From Caldilinea sp. CFX5 (lineage in GTDB: Bacteria > Chloroflexota > Anaerolineae > Caldilineales > Caldilineaceae): a stretch of DNA of 48,055 nucleotides. Both the position numbers and the translations under genes were made by a program. The notes below the pieces were generated by a model that ran no database searches, was not told the DNA's origin, and saw only the letters and a list, made by a program, of their open reading frames with translations. Below, piece by piece: positions 27,169 to 35,939 of the stretch (the first letter of the stretch is position 1; each line of letters opens with the position of its first letter). Where the stretch lies: NCBI GenBank assembly GCA_021405325.1, contig QWII01000083.1, positions 1 to 48,055 of the forward strand. The letters are read 5' to 3'.

Positions 27169-28464
27169 ATGTCCACACGCGAACGCATCCGCCAAACCCT
27201 CGAACGCTGGTTTCTGGTCGAACCGCTGCTCTTTGCCGCGTGGACGACCCATGATCTGGTGCTGGAGCCGCGCATTGCGACGATCCGGGTGCGCCAGGGG
27301 AAGATTGAGGTCAACCCGGCCTTTATTGAGTCGTTGGACAAACGGCAGTTGGAAGCGGTTTTGCGCTTTGAGGCGACGCGCATTCTGCTCAAACACCCCT
27401 ACCAGCGACGCAAAGAGAACGCGCCCATCGCCTATGCCGCCAGCAATGTGACGCTGCAAGAGTATCTGCGCACCGACCTGCCCTTTCCCAACGCCCACGC
27501 CCTCTTTGGCAGCGACGAGTTTAACCAACAATATTTTGAGTTCTACTACCAGAAATTGTTGGAACTGGCCGACGCCGCCGCCGGTATGGGTAGCGGCGCC
27601 GCTGGTAACGGACAGCAGGGCGCAGGACAAACAGCAACAGACACAGGCAGTGCAGCAGGCCGCGGTGATAGCCAGCCGCCTGGTGAACAGTCTGATGAAC
27701 CAGGAGAGCAGCAAACGCAAGAGCAGCCGGCGCCAGCGGCAGAAAGCCCCTCACCGCTGGAACAATATACTGGTGACGAAGAAACCGCCCGCGAAAACAC
27801 GGAGGACTGGGATGAAAACACCCTCTTCGACGAGCGGATCAACGAGGTGATTCGCGTCGCGCAGGCGAGCAACCGCTGGGGCACCATTGCCGGCAAGTTG
27901 CGGGAACGGGTATTGGCGGCGCTCAAACCGAAGCTGGATTACCGGGCCATCTTGCGTCAATTTCGCACCTCGATCTTGGCGACCAATCGCGTGTTGACGC
28001 GCATGAAGCCCAGCCGGCGCTATGGCTTTCAATACATGGGCAGTCGTCGCGATTTTACCACCAAGCTGCTCTTTGCCGTCGATGTCAGCGGGTCGATCCC
28101 CAGCGCGGATCTGGAACGGGGCTTTTCCCTCATCAATCAGTTTTTCCGCTATGGCATCGAGCAGATTGATGTCATTCAGTTTGACACGGAGATCAAGGGT
28201 AAGCCGCTCACCCTCAAACGGGCGCGGCGGGCGGTGGAAGTCTTGGGACGGGGCGGCACCAGCTTTGCGCCGGTGCTGGCCTACATTGATGAACACCGCG
28301 ACTATGACGGCTTGATCATCTTCACCGATGGCTATGCGCCCATCCCCCCTAAACCGCAAAACCGGCATACCCGCATTCTCTGGCTCTTTAATCACGAAGC
28401 CAACTACCAAGCAATGGCGCGGAGTTTGCGGGCGATTGGGTTGGCGGCCTTCCTCAAAGAGTAG
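27169..28464 (+). CDS. VWA protein with metallopeptidase-like N-terminus (DUF2201 type)
   Basis: A 431-residue partner of the MoxR ATPase. The N-terminal ~130 residues (LVEPLLFAAWTTHDLVLEP, LRFEATRILLKHPYQRR) resemble the metallopeptidase-like part of DUF2201 proteins, but the usual HExxH is not seen (EATRILLKHP instead). A Gly/Gln/Glu-rich linker covers about 140-215, and the VWA-like domain runs from about 300 (LLFAVDVSGSI, with DVSGS as the metal-binding motif) to RGGTSFAPVL and FTDGYAP. The start at 27169 lies just after hairpin element 3. Substrate unknown. Confidence 0.8.
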   Translation: MSTRERIRQTLERWFLVEPLLFAAWTTHDLVLEPRIATIRVRQGKIEVNPAFIESLDKRQLEAVLRFEATRILLKHPYQRRKENAPIAYAASNVTLQEYLRTDLPFPNAHALFGSDEFNQQYFEFYYQKLLELADAAAGMGSGAAGNGQQGAGQTATDTGSAAGRGDSQPPGEQSDEPGEQQTQEQPAPAAESPSPLEQYTGDEETARENTEDWDENTLFDERINEVIRVAQASNRWGTIAGKLRERVLAALKPKLDYRAILRQFRTSILATNRVLTRMKPSRRYGFQYMGSRRDFTTKLLFAVDVSGSIPSADLERGFSLINQFFRYGIEQIDVIQFDTEIKGKPLTLKRARRAVEVLGRGGTSFAPVLAYIDEHRDYDGLIIFTDGYAPIPPKPQNRHTRILWLFNHEANYQAMARSLRAIGLAAFLKE

Positions 28465-28506
28465 TTTTTTGACCTACTTGTCCATCCGAACTGCCATAAT
28501 TGTAAG

Positions 28507-28534
28507 TTGACATTCTTGTTATCTATGGTAGACT
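28507..28534 (+). promoter_or_regulatory. Promoter of the type III-D operon or its leader RNA
   Basis: Consensus TTGACA (28507-28512), a 16-bp spacer and TAGACT (28529-28534). It is the best match to a housekeeping promoter in the window and lies 200 nt upstream of the first cas gene. Confidence 0.65.
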
Positions 28535-28540
28535 ACGGGT

Positions 28541-28716
28541 AAACCATTCATTTGTCAGAGTAACTAAACCCTTTGACCGATCTTCGCATGCCGTCATCGT
28601 CAGCAATGACGGCATCTTCCCGTCTGCTGGCCGCTTTGGTCAGGATCTGGGCACACATCTCCCTGATTCTCCTGACCGCAACACCCTTAGCAGATGGGCG
28701 CTAGGGGTGTTTTTTG
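28541..28716 (+). ncRNA. Structured leader or small RNA upstream of the cas operon
   Basis: The predicted transcript of about 175 nt holds three hairpins: a perfect 10-bp stem atgccgtcat/atgacggcat (28588-28615), ggtcagga/tcctgacc (28638-28645 with 28670-28677), and an intrinsic terminator (28681-28716). No gene fits in 28465-28734. It could be a transcription-attenuation leader for the cas operon or an independent small RNA. I do not recognise a known riboswitch class. Confidence 0.5.
28681..28716 (+). terminator. Intrinsic terminator just before the first cas gene
   Basis: Stem acacccttag / ctaggggtgt (ten pairs with one G.U), a 10-nt loop and a run of T immediately after. It ends 19 nt before the first cas ATG and on the same strand, so most transcripts from the upstream promoter may stop here unless antiterminated. 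Confidence 0.7.
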
Positions 28717-28734
28717 TTTGGAATGGAGCTTCCC

Positions 28735-29697
28735 ATGCACAGACGACGCTATGCCATCTGCACATTAAAGCTGCAAATCACGGCTAAGTCACCGCTACTG
28801 GTGCAAGGTGCGCAGGCAACTGCCGGCACGGCCACATTTTACGAAGCGCACGACCCGGTAGACAACAAGAAAAAGTATTGTATTCCTGCTTCTTCGCTTA
28901 AAGGAGTGTGGCGTAGCACAGTTGAAAGTATTTTACGCACTTTCGACCCCCAATTAGCTTGTGATCCATTTTGCGAGGAAGCCGGTGTAAATCAGTCTTG
29001 TTCGAAACGGTTGGAACGGCAGGGTGCGGCAGAGTTTGCTTACGCTGCCAGTTGCCCTGCCTGTCGCTTATTTGGTAGTACAGCCCATGCCGGTCTAGTC
29101 CAAGTACAAGATGCCTGGGCAACCAGCAACCCTATCCCGTTTTCTTACACAGGAATTGCTATTGATCGCTTTACTGGTGGTGCGAAGGCACATGCACTCT
29201 ATAAACAGGCAGCGTTACCAACTAGCACGACCTTTACAACAAGTATCACGCTTGAAAATTTCGAGTTTTGGCAACTTGGTTTACTTGCGTTGGTTTGTCG
29301 GGAGATGAGTGAAGGGCGAGTGCGGCTGGGGAGTGGCGCCCGACGCGGGCGAGGACATGTAGAAATTTCCTGGCAGCAGGCTGAAATTCGTTACCCCAGT
29401 GTACTTTATGCAGCGGCGGTGCAAGACAAGCACGAGAAGCTGGCTTCAACCCAAGCATTGGCGGTCGCCCAAGATCAGCTAGCGTATCCCCAAACAGAGG
29501 AGTGGCTTTTACCGGATGTTAAAGCGGTTGAGCCGCAACATTGGTCTGAGCAATGGTGGACGCGCTTGATTTTGGACAAAGCTACCCTAGCGACTTTACA
29601 GATCGCCTGTGTTGAACAGGCGTTGCGTCCGAAGTTGGAAGCCGGTCTGCGCGGTTTTGCTTATTCGCCCACTACTGAGGAGGCAACTCATGCCTGA
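28735..29697 (+). CDS. Type III-D RAMP (Cas7 group) protein A
   Basis: A 320-residue RAMP protein expected to be a backbone subunit of the crRNA-guided complex. It starts as a ferredoxin-like strand (YAICTLKLQITAKSPLLVQG), then the RAMP motif IPASSLKGVWRSTVES, a Cys-rich zinc-like insert (CDPFCEE ... SCPACRLFG) and a Gly-rich loop LGSGARRGRGHVEI. The stretch TSITLENFEFWQLGLLAL is shared with the gene at 35940, so the two are paralogs. The ATG at 28735 follows GGAG at six bases. A C-terminal extension of about 80 residues (from about 240) follows the Gly-rich loop. Base composition here is somewhat lower in GC than the rest of the operon. Confidence 0.85.
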   Translation: MHRRRYAICTLKLQITAKSPLLVQGAQATAGTATFYEAHDPVDNKKKYCIPASSLKGVWRSTVESILRTFDPQLACDPFCEEAGVNQSCSKRLERQGAAEFAYAASCPACRLFGSTAHAGLVQVQDAWATSNPIPFSYTGIAIDRFTGGAKAHALYKQAALPTSTTFTTSITLENFEFWQLGLLALVCREMSEGRVRLGSGARRGRGHVEISWQQAEIRYPSVLYAAAVQDKHEKLASTQALAVAQDQLAYPQTEEWLLPDVKAVEPQHWSEQWWTRLILDKATLATLQIACVEQALRPKLEAGLRGFAYSPTTEEATHA

Positions 29698-30916
29698 TTA
29701 CCCCAATCCTTATGATTTTATACACCTAACCAATCAAAAGCTATCCCGGCACAAATGGGACCCCGTGAAGGATCGGATAGATGGCTGTGCCCCAGATCGT
29801 TTCAGCGGTCGCCTCCATTGCGTATTGCACCCGGAAACGCCGCTTTTTGTGCATGGGATTAATCAACAAGGGAAACAGGAGCGTAGTTTCTTTCGCATGA
29901 ATGAGGTCCCCGTTATTCCTGCCAGCACACTGAAAGGCGCGCTTCGTTCCATCTATGAAACGGTTAGTGGGAGTTGTCTGAGCACTATCGCTGACCGCTA
30001 CGAGCTAAGTGATAAACAGTTCGATAAGCATTTCAATACGTATAAGGGTATAAGTTGGGAAGAATATAGCTCAACTCATGCAAGTTTTGATGTAAAAGAG
30101 CGTATTCCGGAAGTATACCGACCTTGTACAAGTCTTGATGCCATCTGTCCAGCTTGTTTGCTCTTTGGTATGATCGAACGCCAGGAAGATGGTAGACCAC
30201 TGGCCGGCAGACTGGCACTCTTTGATGCATATCCGATCAAGGAAGATCCTATCTGGCTAAAAATTCCAGCGGCTGGTGGCGGCCCTCACCCTTGGCACCG
30301 TACTTTTTATTTTGATAATAGCGGCCAAGGTCATATCTTAGGGCGCAAGCTTTATTATCATCATCGTGATTATCAAGCGACGCTTGCTTTATATGGTGAC
30401 GGTGGGCGTGGTGGTCTGATTCAGGTTGAGGGCCAGCAAGGAGACTTTAAATTTACGATAGATTTTCAAAATCTTACGGAAGATGAGTTAAATACCCTCG
30501 TCTATACCATAGCACTCGAAAGCGACTTACGCCATCATTTGGGATATGGCAAACCATATGGTCTAGGCAGCGCCCAAATTCGGATTGAGGCGGTCCACTT
30601 ATGGGAAAGGCCAGGAACCCAAGGAGGACAGCGCTTTCTGACCTTTCGCCCCAAACCGACGCGACCGAGCGATCTCCAGCAGTGGATCCAGAAACGGGTT
30701 GACAAAACGCGACAACAATGGGAAACACGGTTCAGTGATCGCACAAGCTATATTCAGACCGTTGGTCAGTTCAGACGTATTCTCCACTGGCCCGGTCAAG
30801 CGCTCTACAAATATCCTAGTTTTGACTGGTTCCGCCGTACACGTGGCAGCGGCGAAATCACCCTGGCGGAATACCAACAGGGGGTGCGCGAACCAAACCG
30901 AGGCAACCGACCATGA
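29690..30916 (+). CDS. Type III CRISPR RAMP protein, TIGR03986-like
   Basis: A 408-residue RAMP protein. The opening NPYDFIHLTNQKL and the motif IPASTLKGALRSIYETVSGSC resemble the TIGR03986 family of type III loci. A Cys pair in AICPACLLFG and a late Gly-rich turn HHLGYGKPYGLGSAQIRI complete the RAMP pattern. It probably sits in or next to the effector complex; its exact place is not known to me. The start at 29690 has GAGGAGG upstream and overlaps the previous gene by 8 nt; the stop overlaps cas10 by ATGA. The middle of the gene (30000-30550) is visibly AT-richer than neighbouring cas genes. Confidence 0.75.
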   Translation: MPDYPNPYDFIHLTNQKLSRHKWDPVKDRIDGCAPDRFSGRLHCVLHPETPLFVHGINQQGKQERSFFRMNEVPVIPASTLKGALRSIYETVSGSCLSTIADRYELSDKQFDKHFNTYKGISWEEYSSTHASFDVKERIPEVYRPCTSLDAICPACLLFGMIERQEDGRPLAGRLALFDAYPIKEDPIWLKIPAAGGGPHPWHRTFYFDNSGQGHILGRKLYYHHRDYQATLALYGDGGRGGLIQVEGQQGDFKFTIDFQNLTEDELNTLVYTIALESDLRHHLGYGKPYGLGSAQIRIEAVHLWERPGTQGGQRFLTFRPKPTRPSDLQQWIQKRVDKTRQQWETRFSDRTSYIQTVGQFRRILHWPGQALYKYPSFDWFRRTRGSGEITLAEYQQGVREPNRGNRP

Positions 30917-32520
30917 GTGACCAAACCCACCTTGTGCTTTTCGATGCAGACCGCATCAAAGACTTTGTCTTCGCGACGGGACGGCTGAAAGAGATTCGCG
31001 GGGCGAGCCAACTTGTACGTGATGCGACAGACAGCGATAGGTTGCAGCAGGATCTTGATTTACCCGCAACCCAGATTATTTTTGCCGAAGGCGGCTCCGG
31101 CTTGCTGACCGCAGCGAGTAAAGAAGAGGCGGAAGCGCGTTGTCAAGCATTGATGGCGAATTATCGTAAAATCACGCATGGCGCGAGTCTGACCGCGGTC
31201 TGCGAACCCTACACCGCAGAGACCTTTCAACAAGCGGTGCAAGCAGCGGCGCGCAAGCTCCAACTGGCCAAAGAAGATCGCCAGGTTTATTGGCAAACAG
31301 CACACTCTCCTTTTACATTCCCTTGCGCTTCGTGCGGTGCGCGGCCGGCTACCCATCGCTATGCGGTCACTACGCTGGGGGAAGAAGAACTATGTGCCGC
31401 TTGTTGGGCAAAACGCCGCCAGGCCGACACCTCACGCACACGCAGCGACGGCTTTGGTGACGACATTTATCTTGCTCAAACCGACTGGGGACGCCAGTTT
31501 TTAGCATCACTGCCAGCAGCCGATTACTATCGTTGGGCTGGTGCAAAATTACCGGAAAATCTGAGCAAATTAGCGGAACTGGCGCGCCCGGGCAACTATT
31601 TGGGCTTTCTCTACGCTGACGGCAATGGTCTAGGTGAGCGACTGCAGCAGCAGACCAGCGCGGCCGGCTATCGCGCCCTCAGCCAACGCATCTCCTCTGC
31701 CTTGCGGCGCGCGCTCTGGCAAGCTTTACAACAGCATTTTCCAAGCCCACGCAGTGATGACCGCGCCCCCTTCGAGTTGATTGCCGTAGGTGGCGATGAT
31801 GTGATCTTGGTTGTGGTTGCCGACCAGGTGCTGCCGTTGGCCGTTACCTTGGGTGAACGGTTCACCGCAGAGAGCCGCGACGTGGATAGCGACGATGCGC
31901 TTACCCTTTCTTTGGGCATTGTGATCGCCCATCCCGGCCAGCCGATTCTCAATTTGGAACAGCAGGCGCGTGAGCTATTGCGCCGGGCCAAGCGCGAGCA
32001 CCCTGGTCAGCCCGCCATTGATTTTCATATTGTCACGACACCGGTCTTGCAATCAATTGATGAGATTCGCGAACAAGCGTACACACACAAGCTAGATCAA
32101 GCACGTTTAACCAGCCGACCGTTACTGCTGACGCAGTTGACCCGTTTGCTCTACCACACCTGGCTGTTCAAACAGGGCGGCGAAAATGGCGCTTTGCCGC
32201 GTAACAAGCTCCATGCCCTCTACCAGGCGTTGGCGGCGGGTCAAGATGCGGCAGCCTTTGAAGCCTTCTTTTTACGGTCGCGCTTGAACCAAGTACAGCA
32301 GCAGAAGTTCGATGAATTTTTCCAAGAATTTGGGATTACATTAAAACAAGGTGCGGATCAAGATGCGCCACTGCTACCCTGGGGAAGACAAGCCAATCAA
32401 CGCTTCACGCCCTTTGGCGATTTGGTTGAGTTGTATGAGTTTGTCCATGCCAATCCGTTAGCATCGACAGTTGCACAAGCGGAAGCGAGCGAGGAGGCCC
32501 ATGTCACGGTGCAAAATTAA
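30913..32520 (+). CDS. cas10: Cas10-like large subunit, HD-less, GGDD
   Basis: A 535-residue Cas10 protein, short for the family. The first palm starts at once (LVLFDADRIKDFVFATGRLKEIRGAS), so the N-terminal HD nuclease is absent. A zinc finger follows (CASC 138-141 and CAAC 161-164). The second palm has LYADGNGLG (233-241) and the cyclase motif GGDD (293-296), with a helical C-terminal domain. An intact GGDD predicts synthesis of cyclic oligoadenylates on target RNA binding, while DNA cleavage by HD is not expected. It overlaps both neighbours (4 nt upstream, 20 nt downstream). Confidence 0.92.
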   Translation: MSDQTHLVLFDADRIKDFVFATGRLKEIRGASQLVRDATDSDRLQQDLDLPATQIIFAEGGSGLLTAASKEEAEARCQALMANYRKITHGASLTAVCEPYTAETFQQAVQAAARKLQLAKEDRQVYWQTAHSPFTFPCASCGARPATHRYAVTTLGEEELCAACWAKRRQADTSRTRSDGFGDDIYLAQTDWGRQFLASLPAADYYRWAGAKLPENLSKLAELARPGNYLGFLYADGNGLGERLQQQTSAAGYRALSQRISSALRRALWQALQQHFPSPRSDDRAPFELIAVGGDDVILVVVADQVLPLAVTLGERFTAESRDVDSDDALTLSLGIVIAHPGQPILNLEQQARELLRRAKREHPGQPAIDFHIVTTPVLQSIDEIREQAYTHKLDQARLTSRPLLLTQLTRLLYHTWLFKQGGENGALPRNKLHALYQALAAGQDAAAFEAFFLRSRLNQVQQQKFDEFFQEFGITLKQGADQDAPLLPWGRQANQRFTPFGDLVELYEFVHANPLASTVAQAEASEEAHVTVQN

Positions 32521-33190
32521 CATTAGGGTGCAGTTGATATTGGAAGCGCCCCTACATACTGGTGTGGGCTACGGTCTCGCCGGCTTTCTGGATGCACGCA
32601 CGTTGTTGGATGCACAGGGTTATCCATATATCGCCGGCTCAACACTGAAAGGTCGCCTACGCTACTATCTGCGTGGGTTGCTGCCGGCATTAGACGCCGC
32701 CGGCAATGGAGATCAAGTGTTAGCGCGTCTTTTTGGCGCGCGTGAGCAGGCAGGTGCGCTGACTTTCACCGATTTACGACTGAGTGACGGATGGCTGCGC
32801 TTGTTTCAACAAATGGCAGCGCGCGGAGAGCGCATAGACGATTTGTTAACGCAACAGCGAACCAATGTCATGCTCAGTCGTTTGCGCGGCGTAGCTTTGG
32901 AACAGCACCTGTTTACGGTGGAAACGGCGCCGGCGCATTTTACCTTTACCGGCGAGATTTTTGGCTACCTTGCCCTTGATGCGTCGAAGGCGCAGACAAC
33001 GCTCAAGATTAATGGCGCCGATTGTCCACGCGACCTGGCATTGCTGATTGCCGCCAGTCGGGCGCTGACCCACATGGGCGGGCGCAAATCACGTGGGGTA
33101 AGCCGCTGTCGGCTGGAAATTCAGCCGGAAGGATTACGCATCAACGGCGAAGCGGTGGCCTGGCAGCAACTATTGGAGGCGCTCAAGTGA
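32501..33190 (+). CDS. Cas7-like RAMP protein (Csm3 group)
   Basis: A 229-residue single-domain RAMP. It has the usual beginning (INIRVQLILEAPLHTGVGYG), the RAMP motif YIAGSTLKGRLRYYLRG, LFGAREQAGALTFTDLRL and a Gly-rich loop HMGGRKSRGVSRCRLEI. An Asp in GFLDARTLLDAQG precedes the motif where Csm3 carries its RNA-cleaving Asp, so target RNA cleavage is plausible. The start follows GAGGAGG and overlaps cas10 by 20 nt; the stop overlaps csx10 (GTGA). Confidence 0.85.
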   Translation: MSRCKINIRVQLILEAPLHTGVGYGLAGFLDARTLLDAQGYPYIAGSTLKGRLRYYLRGLLPALDAAGNGDQVLARLFGAREQAGALTFTDLRLSDGWLRLFQQMAARGERIDDLLTQQRTNVMLSRLRGVALEQHLFTVETAPAHFTFTGEIFGYLALDASKAQTTLKINGADCPRDLALLIAASRALTHMGGRKSRGVSRCRLEIQPEGLRINGEAVAWQQLLEALK

Positions 33191-34476
33191 TTCGCTATTA
33201 TTTACGGGTGCAGACACACAGCCCGCTCAGTATCACCAGCCATCAGAATATCACCGGCCTGGCTAATCCGACCTTGCCCTATATCCCGGGGGCCACGTTG
33301 CGGGGTGCGCTGGCGTGGCAAATGCTAAATGATAATCCGGCTTTGAAAAAAGAGCCTATCTTTCAAAGCATGTTTGATCAAGGCGGCTTGCGCTGCGGGC
33401 CGCTCTATCCAATCTACGGGGATAACGCGCGGCAATTTTCACCGCTGCCAATTGCGTTGCCGATTCCCTTAACAGCGCGCAGTTGTAAGCGCAAACCAGG
33501 CTTTGCCAATGAACCGAGCCTGGCGCAATGTGGTCATGGGGTGCTGGATACCTTGATTGCCGTGATCGAGGAGAAAGCGCGGCAACAGGGGTATGACCCT
33601 GAGGAGTCGGCAACAACGCGACGTGGCTTGGCTGCCTGTGAAGCATGTCCCCGATGCCAGGCGCCTTTGCAACGCTTTGGCGGCTACTTTGAATGGGATC
33701 AGCATATGGAGCCGCCACAGATACGTAAGGCGCCGCAAGCAGCGCGGCTCCTTACGCGGACAGCGCTGCTTGATGAGCTAGAAAGCGCACGCCCTGGCGC
33801 GCTCTTTAGTCGCGAAGCGGTGGAAAGCGGCCAGGAGTTCGCCGGTTTTCTCGATGTCGACACAACGCTGCAACAAACTATCGAAGCGTTGCTAGACAGT
33901 GGTGTGCGTCTTCAAATTGGCGCCGGGCGTACCGCCGGATTGGGTCAGATCGTCGTAAAGGAGTTAAAGCCGGATTGGGACCCTGTGGCGGAATGGCTTG
34001 GTCCGCTCCAAACGCGGTGGGAGCGTTTTCAACAACGCCTCACCCCTACGATTAACGCGCACTGGGTTTTAGCGCCAATCACCTTTTTGACGGATGCAAT
34101 TTTGTTGGATCGGTTTCTCCGTTTTGCCAGCGCCCCTACACCGGAGGTGTTAGCCGCCTATTACGCCCTTGAAGCAGCTTCGCCGACCCAAAGCATGCCA
34201 CCGTTGCCAGACAAATTAACCTTATGCCAGAGCATCACGAGCAGTAAACGGGTAGCCGGCTGGAATACCGGTTCGCAGCCCGCCCGGCCACGCTTTGATG
34301 ACGCCGCAATCGTGGCCGGCTCGGTCTTTGTCCTGGCGGCGCCGCCAGACCAGGCGGCAGCCTTGTTCGACCTATGTCATTGGCTGGAGACAAACGGCTT
34401 AGGAGAACGCCGAACAGAAGGTTTTGGTCAGCTTGCCGTCGCCTTGCCTTTTCATCTCCAAGGAGGCTGGCTATGA
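33187..34476 (+). CDS. csx10: Csx10 (Cas5-like subunit of type III-D)
   Basis: A 429-residue RAMP that defines subtype III-D; it should cap the crRNA 5' end next to Cas10. Typical stretches are YLRVQTHSPLSI, YIPGATLRGALAWQM, LYPIYGDNARQFSPLPIALP with SCKRKPGF, a CEACPRC zinc-like pair near residue 150, RTALLDELESARPGALFSRE and the Gly-rich LQIGAGRTAGLGQIVV. A second C-terminal RAMP-like unit ends with GLGERRTEGFGQLAV. I use GTG at 33187, where homology starts and which overlaps the previous stop; the longer frame from 33022 runs inside the previous gene. Confidence 0.88.
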   Translation: MIRYYLRVQTHSPLSITSHQNITGLANPTLPYIPGATLRGALAWQMLNDNPALKKEPIFQSMFDQGGLRCGPLYPIYGDNARQFSPLPIALPIPLTARSCKRKPGFANEPSLAQCGHGVLDTLIAVIEEKARQQGYDPEESATTRRGLAACEACPRCQAPLQRFGGYFEWDQHMEPPQIRKAPQAARLLTRTALLDELESARPGALFSREAVESGQEFAGFLDVDTTLQQTIEALLDSGVRLQIGAGRTAGLGQIVVKELKPDWDPVAEWLGPLQTRWERFQQRLTPTINAHWVLAPITFLTDAILLDRFLRFASAPTPEVLAAYYALEAASPTQSMPPLPDKLTLCQSITSSKRVAGWNTGSQPARPRFDDAAIVAGSVFVLAAPPDQAAALFDLCHWLETNGLGERRTEGFGQLAVALPFHLQGGWL

Positions 34477-35039
34477 ACCAGGATTTGCTACTGACGCCGG
34501 CCCAAACGCTCCACCTGCGCTTGACGCCCAGCTTTGAACAGTTGCGCATAGAGTTTCAAGAACGAGCTAGACAGGTAGCGCCGGCATTACAAACGTTGAA
34601 CCCTACGCAGTTACGTGGGCTAGTAAACGCGCTGACAGGGGGGCGGCGCACCCCGCGCGAACAACGCCGCGCCCTGGCGGAATTTCTAGCCTGGCGTGCG
34701 CTGCGGGCGGCAAAAGCGGAGGAAAACCGTTTGGCAGAACAGCCCGTAACAAATGGTTGGCAGCGTCTCGTCCAGCAAGTGATTGATGAAATTGAGTCTA
34801 TTGAAGCGGCTTGTCTTGTGCAATGGCGCAGCGAAATTGAGCAATTGCACAGTGAGCAGGAAGCCTATTGGGCGGCGCAGAGCAACATCGTTGCCGCCGT
34901 CCAACGCGAATTGACCATGAACGTCATCGCAGCCTACACACATACGCTCGTGCGGCTGGCGATTATTCAGCAACAAATGGTGCAGAGCGGCGCCATAGAA
35001 GGAGCGGGTGATGCCAAACCCAAACATGCGGCAACGTGA
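34473..35039 (+). CDS. Small helical CRISPR-associated protein, possible Cas11
   Basis: A 188-residue protein that is almost wholly helical (FEQLRIEFQERARQVAPALQ, EQRRALAEFLAWRALRAAKAE in short segments) with no RAMP motif or cysteine cluster. Its size, helical nature and place among Csx10 and Csm3-like genes suggest the small subunit (Cas11/Csm2 role), which otherwise is missing from the operon. That is inference from context. The start at 34473 overlaps csx10 (ATGA) and follows AAGGAGG; the stop lies within the next gene by 29 nt. Confidence 0.6.
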   Translation: MNQDLLLTPAQTLHLRLTPSFEQLRIEFQERARQVAPALQTLNPTQLRGLVNALTGGRRTPREQRRALAEFLAWRALRAAKAEENRLAEQPVTNGWQRLVQQVIDEIESIEAACLVQWRSEIEQLHSEQEAYWAAQSNIVAAVQRELTMNVIAAYTHTLVRLAIIQQQMVQSGAIEGAGDAKPKHAAT

Positions 35040-35901
35040 AAACGTACGCTACACAGTAACCGGCCAACTAATGACCGATACGGGGCTGCACATCGGCAGT
35101 GGCTTCAGCACCCCGCGCACAGATGCGGCGATTGTGCGCGATGCCTGGGGGCGCCCTTATATTCCTGGTTCTTCCTTCAAAGGTGTTTTGCGGAGCACCG
35201 TGGAACGGTTGATTGGCGGCCTGGGGGGAAATCCGATCACGAGTTGTCAGCTCGCTGATGGCTACGCCGATTGTTTAAGCACCAATCGTGCGCGCCAACA
35301 ACAGTACAGCCGACTTCAGGAAAGTCAGGAGCCAGAGACAACGCTGCTCGCCTTTCTCCGTGGTCAGGATGGGCTTTGTGATACCTGTTGGCTTTTTGGT
35401 TCACCGTTTGCCCAATCACGGCTCTATGTGAAAGATCTGGGACAGATAACGCAAGCAACGCAGCAAGGGCAAGGTTCCAGCCCGCAGAGTGAAATTCGCC
35501 ACGGAGTGGGCATTGATCGGGAAACATTGACCGCGCGCGATCAAATCAAGTTTGATTACGAGGTCTGGCCTTCGCAACAGGCGTTTGCCGTGGAATTGAT
35601 CATCGACCGCCCCGCACCACTCGATCGACTGCTGATCGCTTTGGGAGTGCGCGAACTACAGCAAGGTTTTGCTCCGCTAGGAGGAATTCGGTCACGTGGG
35701 CTGGGGCGTTGCACACTCCGGCTTGAGCGGGTGCAGCGGCTTGATTTGGGAAGCAAAGCGGCGCTGCTGGCCTATTTGGGCGCACCGTCGCTGACAGCCG
35801 CAGGACAAAAAGCGGTGATCCCCGGGCTTGACGAGCGCAAGGGCGCCCCCGCCATTGACGCTGAAATCGGACAGTGGTTGGCCCAGCTACAAGAAATCTA
35901 G
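35011..35901 (+). CDS. Csm3-like RAMP protein
   Basis: A 296-residue Cas7 subunit close to Csm3: TGLHIGSGFSTPRTDAAIVRD, then PYIPGSSFKGVLRSTVERL, DTCWLFGSPFAQSRLYVKDL, RHGVGIDRETLTARDQIKFD and GFAPLGGIRSRGLGRCTLRL. The Asp of RTDAAIVRD stands where Csm3 carries the catalytic Asp for target RNA cleavage. An insert near residues 75-115 contains few motifs. The start at 35011 follows AAGGAG. Three degenerate tandem copies of aagaaatctagcc lie at and after the stop. Confidence 0.87.
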   Translation: MPNPNMRQRENVRYTVTGQLMTDTGLHIGSGFSTPRTDAAIVRDAWGRPYIPGSSFKGVLRSTVERLIGGLGGNPITSCQLADGYADCLSTNRARQQQYSRLQESQEPETTLLAFLRGQDGLCDTCWLFGSPFAQSRLYVKDLGQITQATQQGQGSSPQSEIRHGVGIDRETLTARDQIKFDYEVWPSQQAFAVELIIDRPAPLDRLLIALGVRELQQGFAPLGGIRSRGLGRCTLRLERVQRLDLGSKAALLAYLGAPSLTAAGQKAVIPGLDERKGAPAIDAEIGQWLAQLQEI

Positions 35902-35939
35902 CCAAGAAATCTAGCCAAGGAATTTAGCAAGGTAACGCC

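Noticed and set aside
27169..28464. A functional HExxH zinc protease in the VWA protein
   Set aside because: The aligned region reads EATRILLKHP; no HExxH is present, so peptidase activity is not claimed.
28541..28716. A known riboswitch class in the cas leader
   Set aside because: The stems and loops do not match a class I can recognise; left as an unknown structured RNA.
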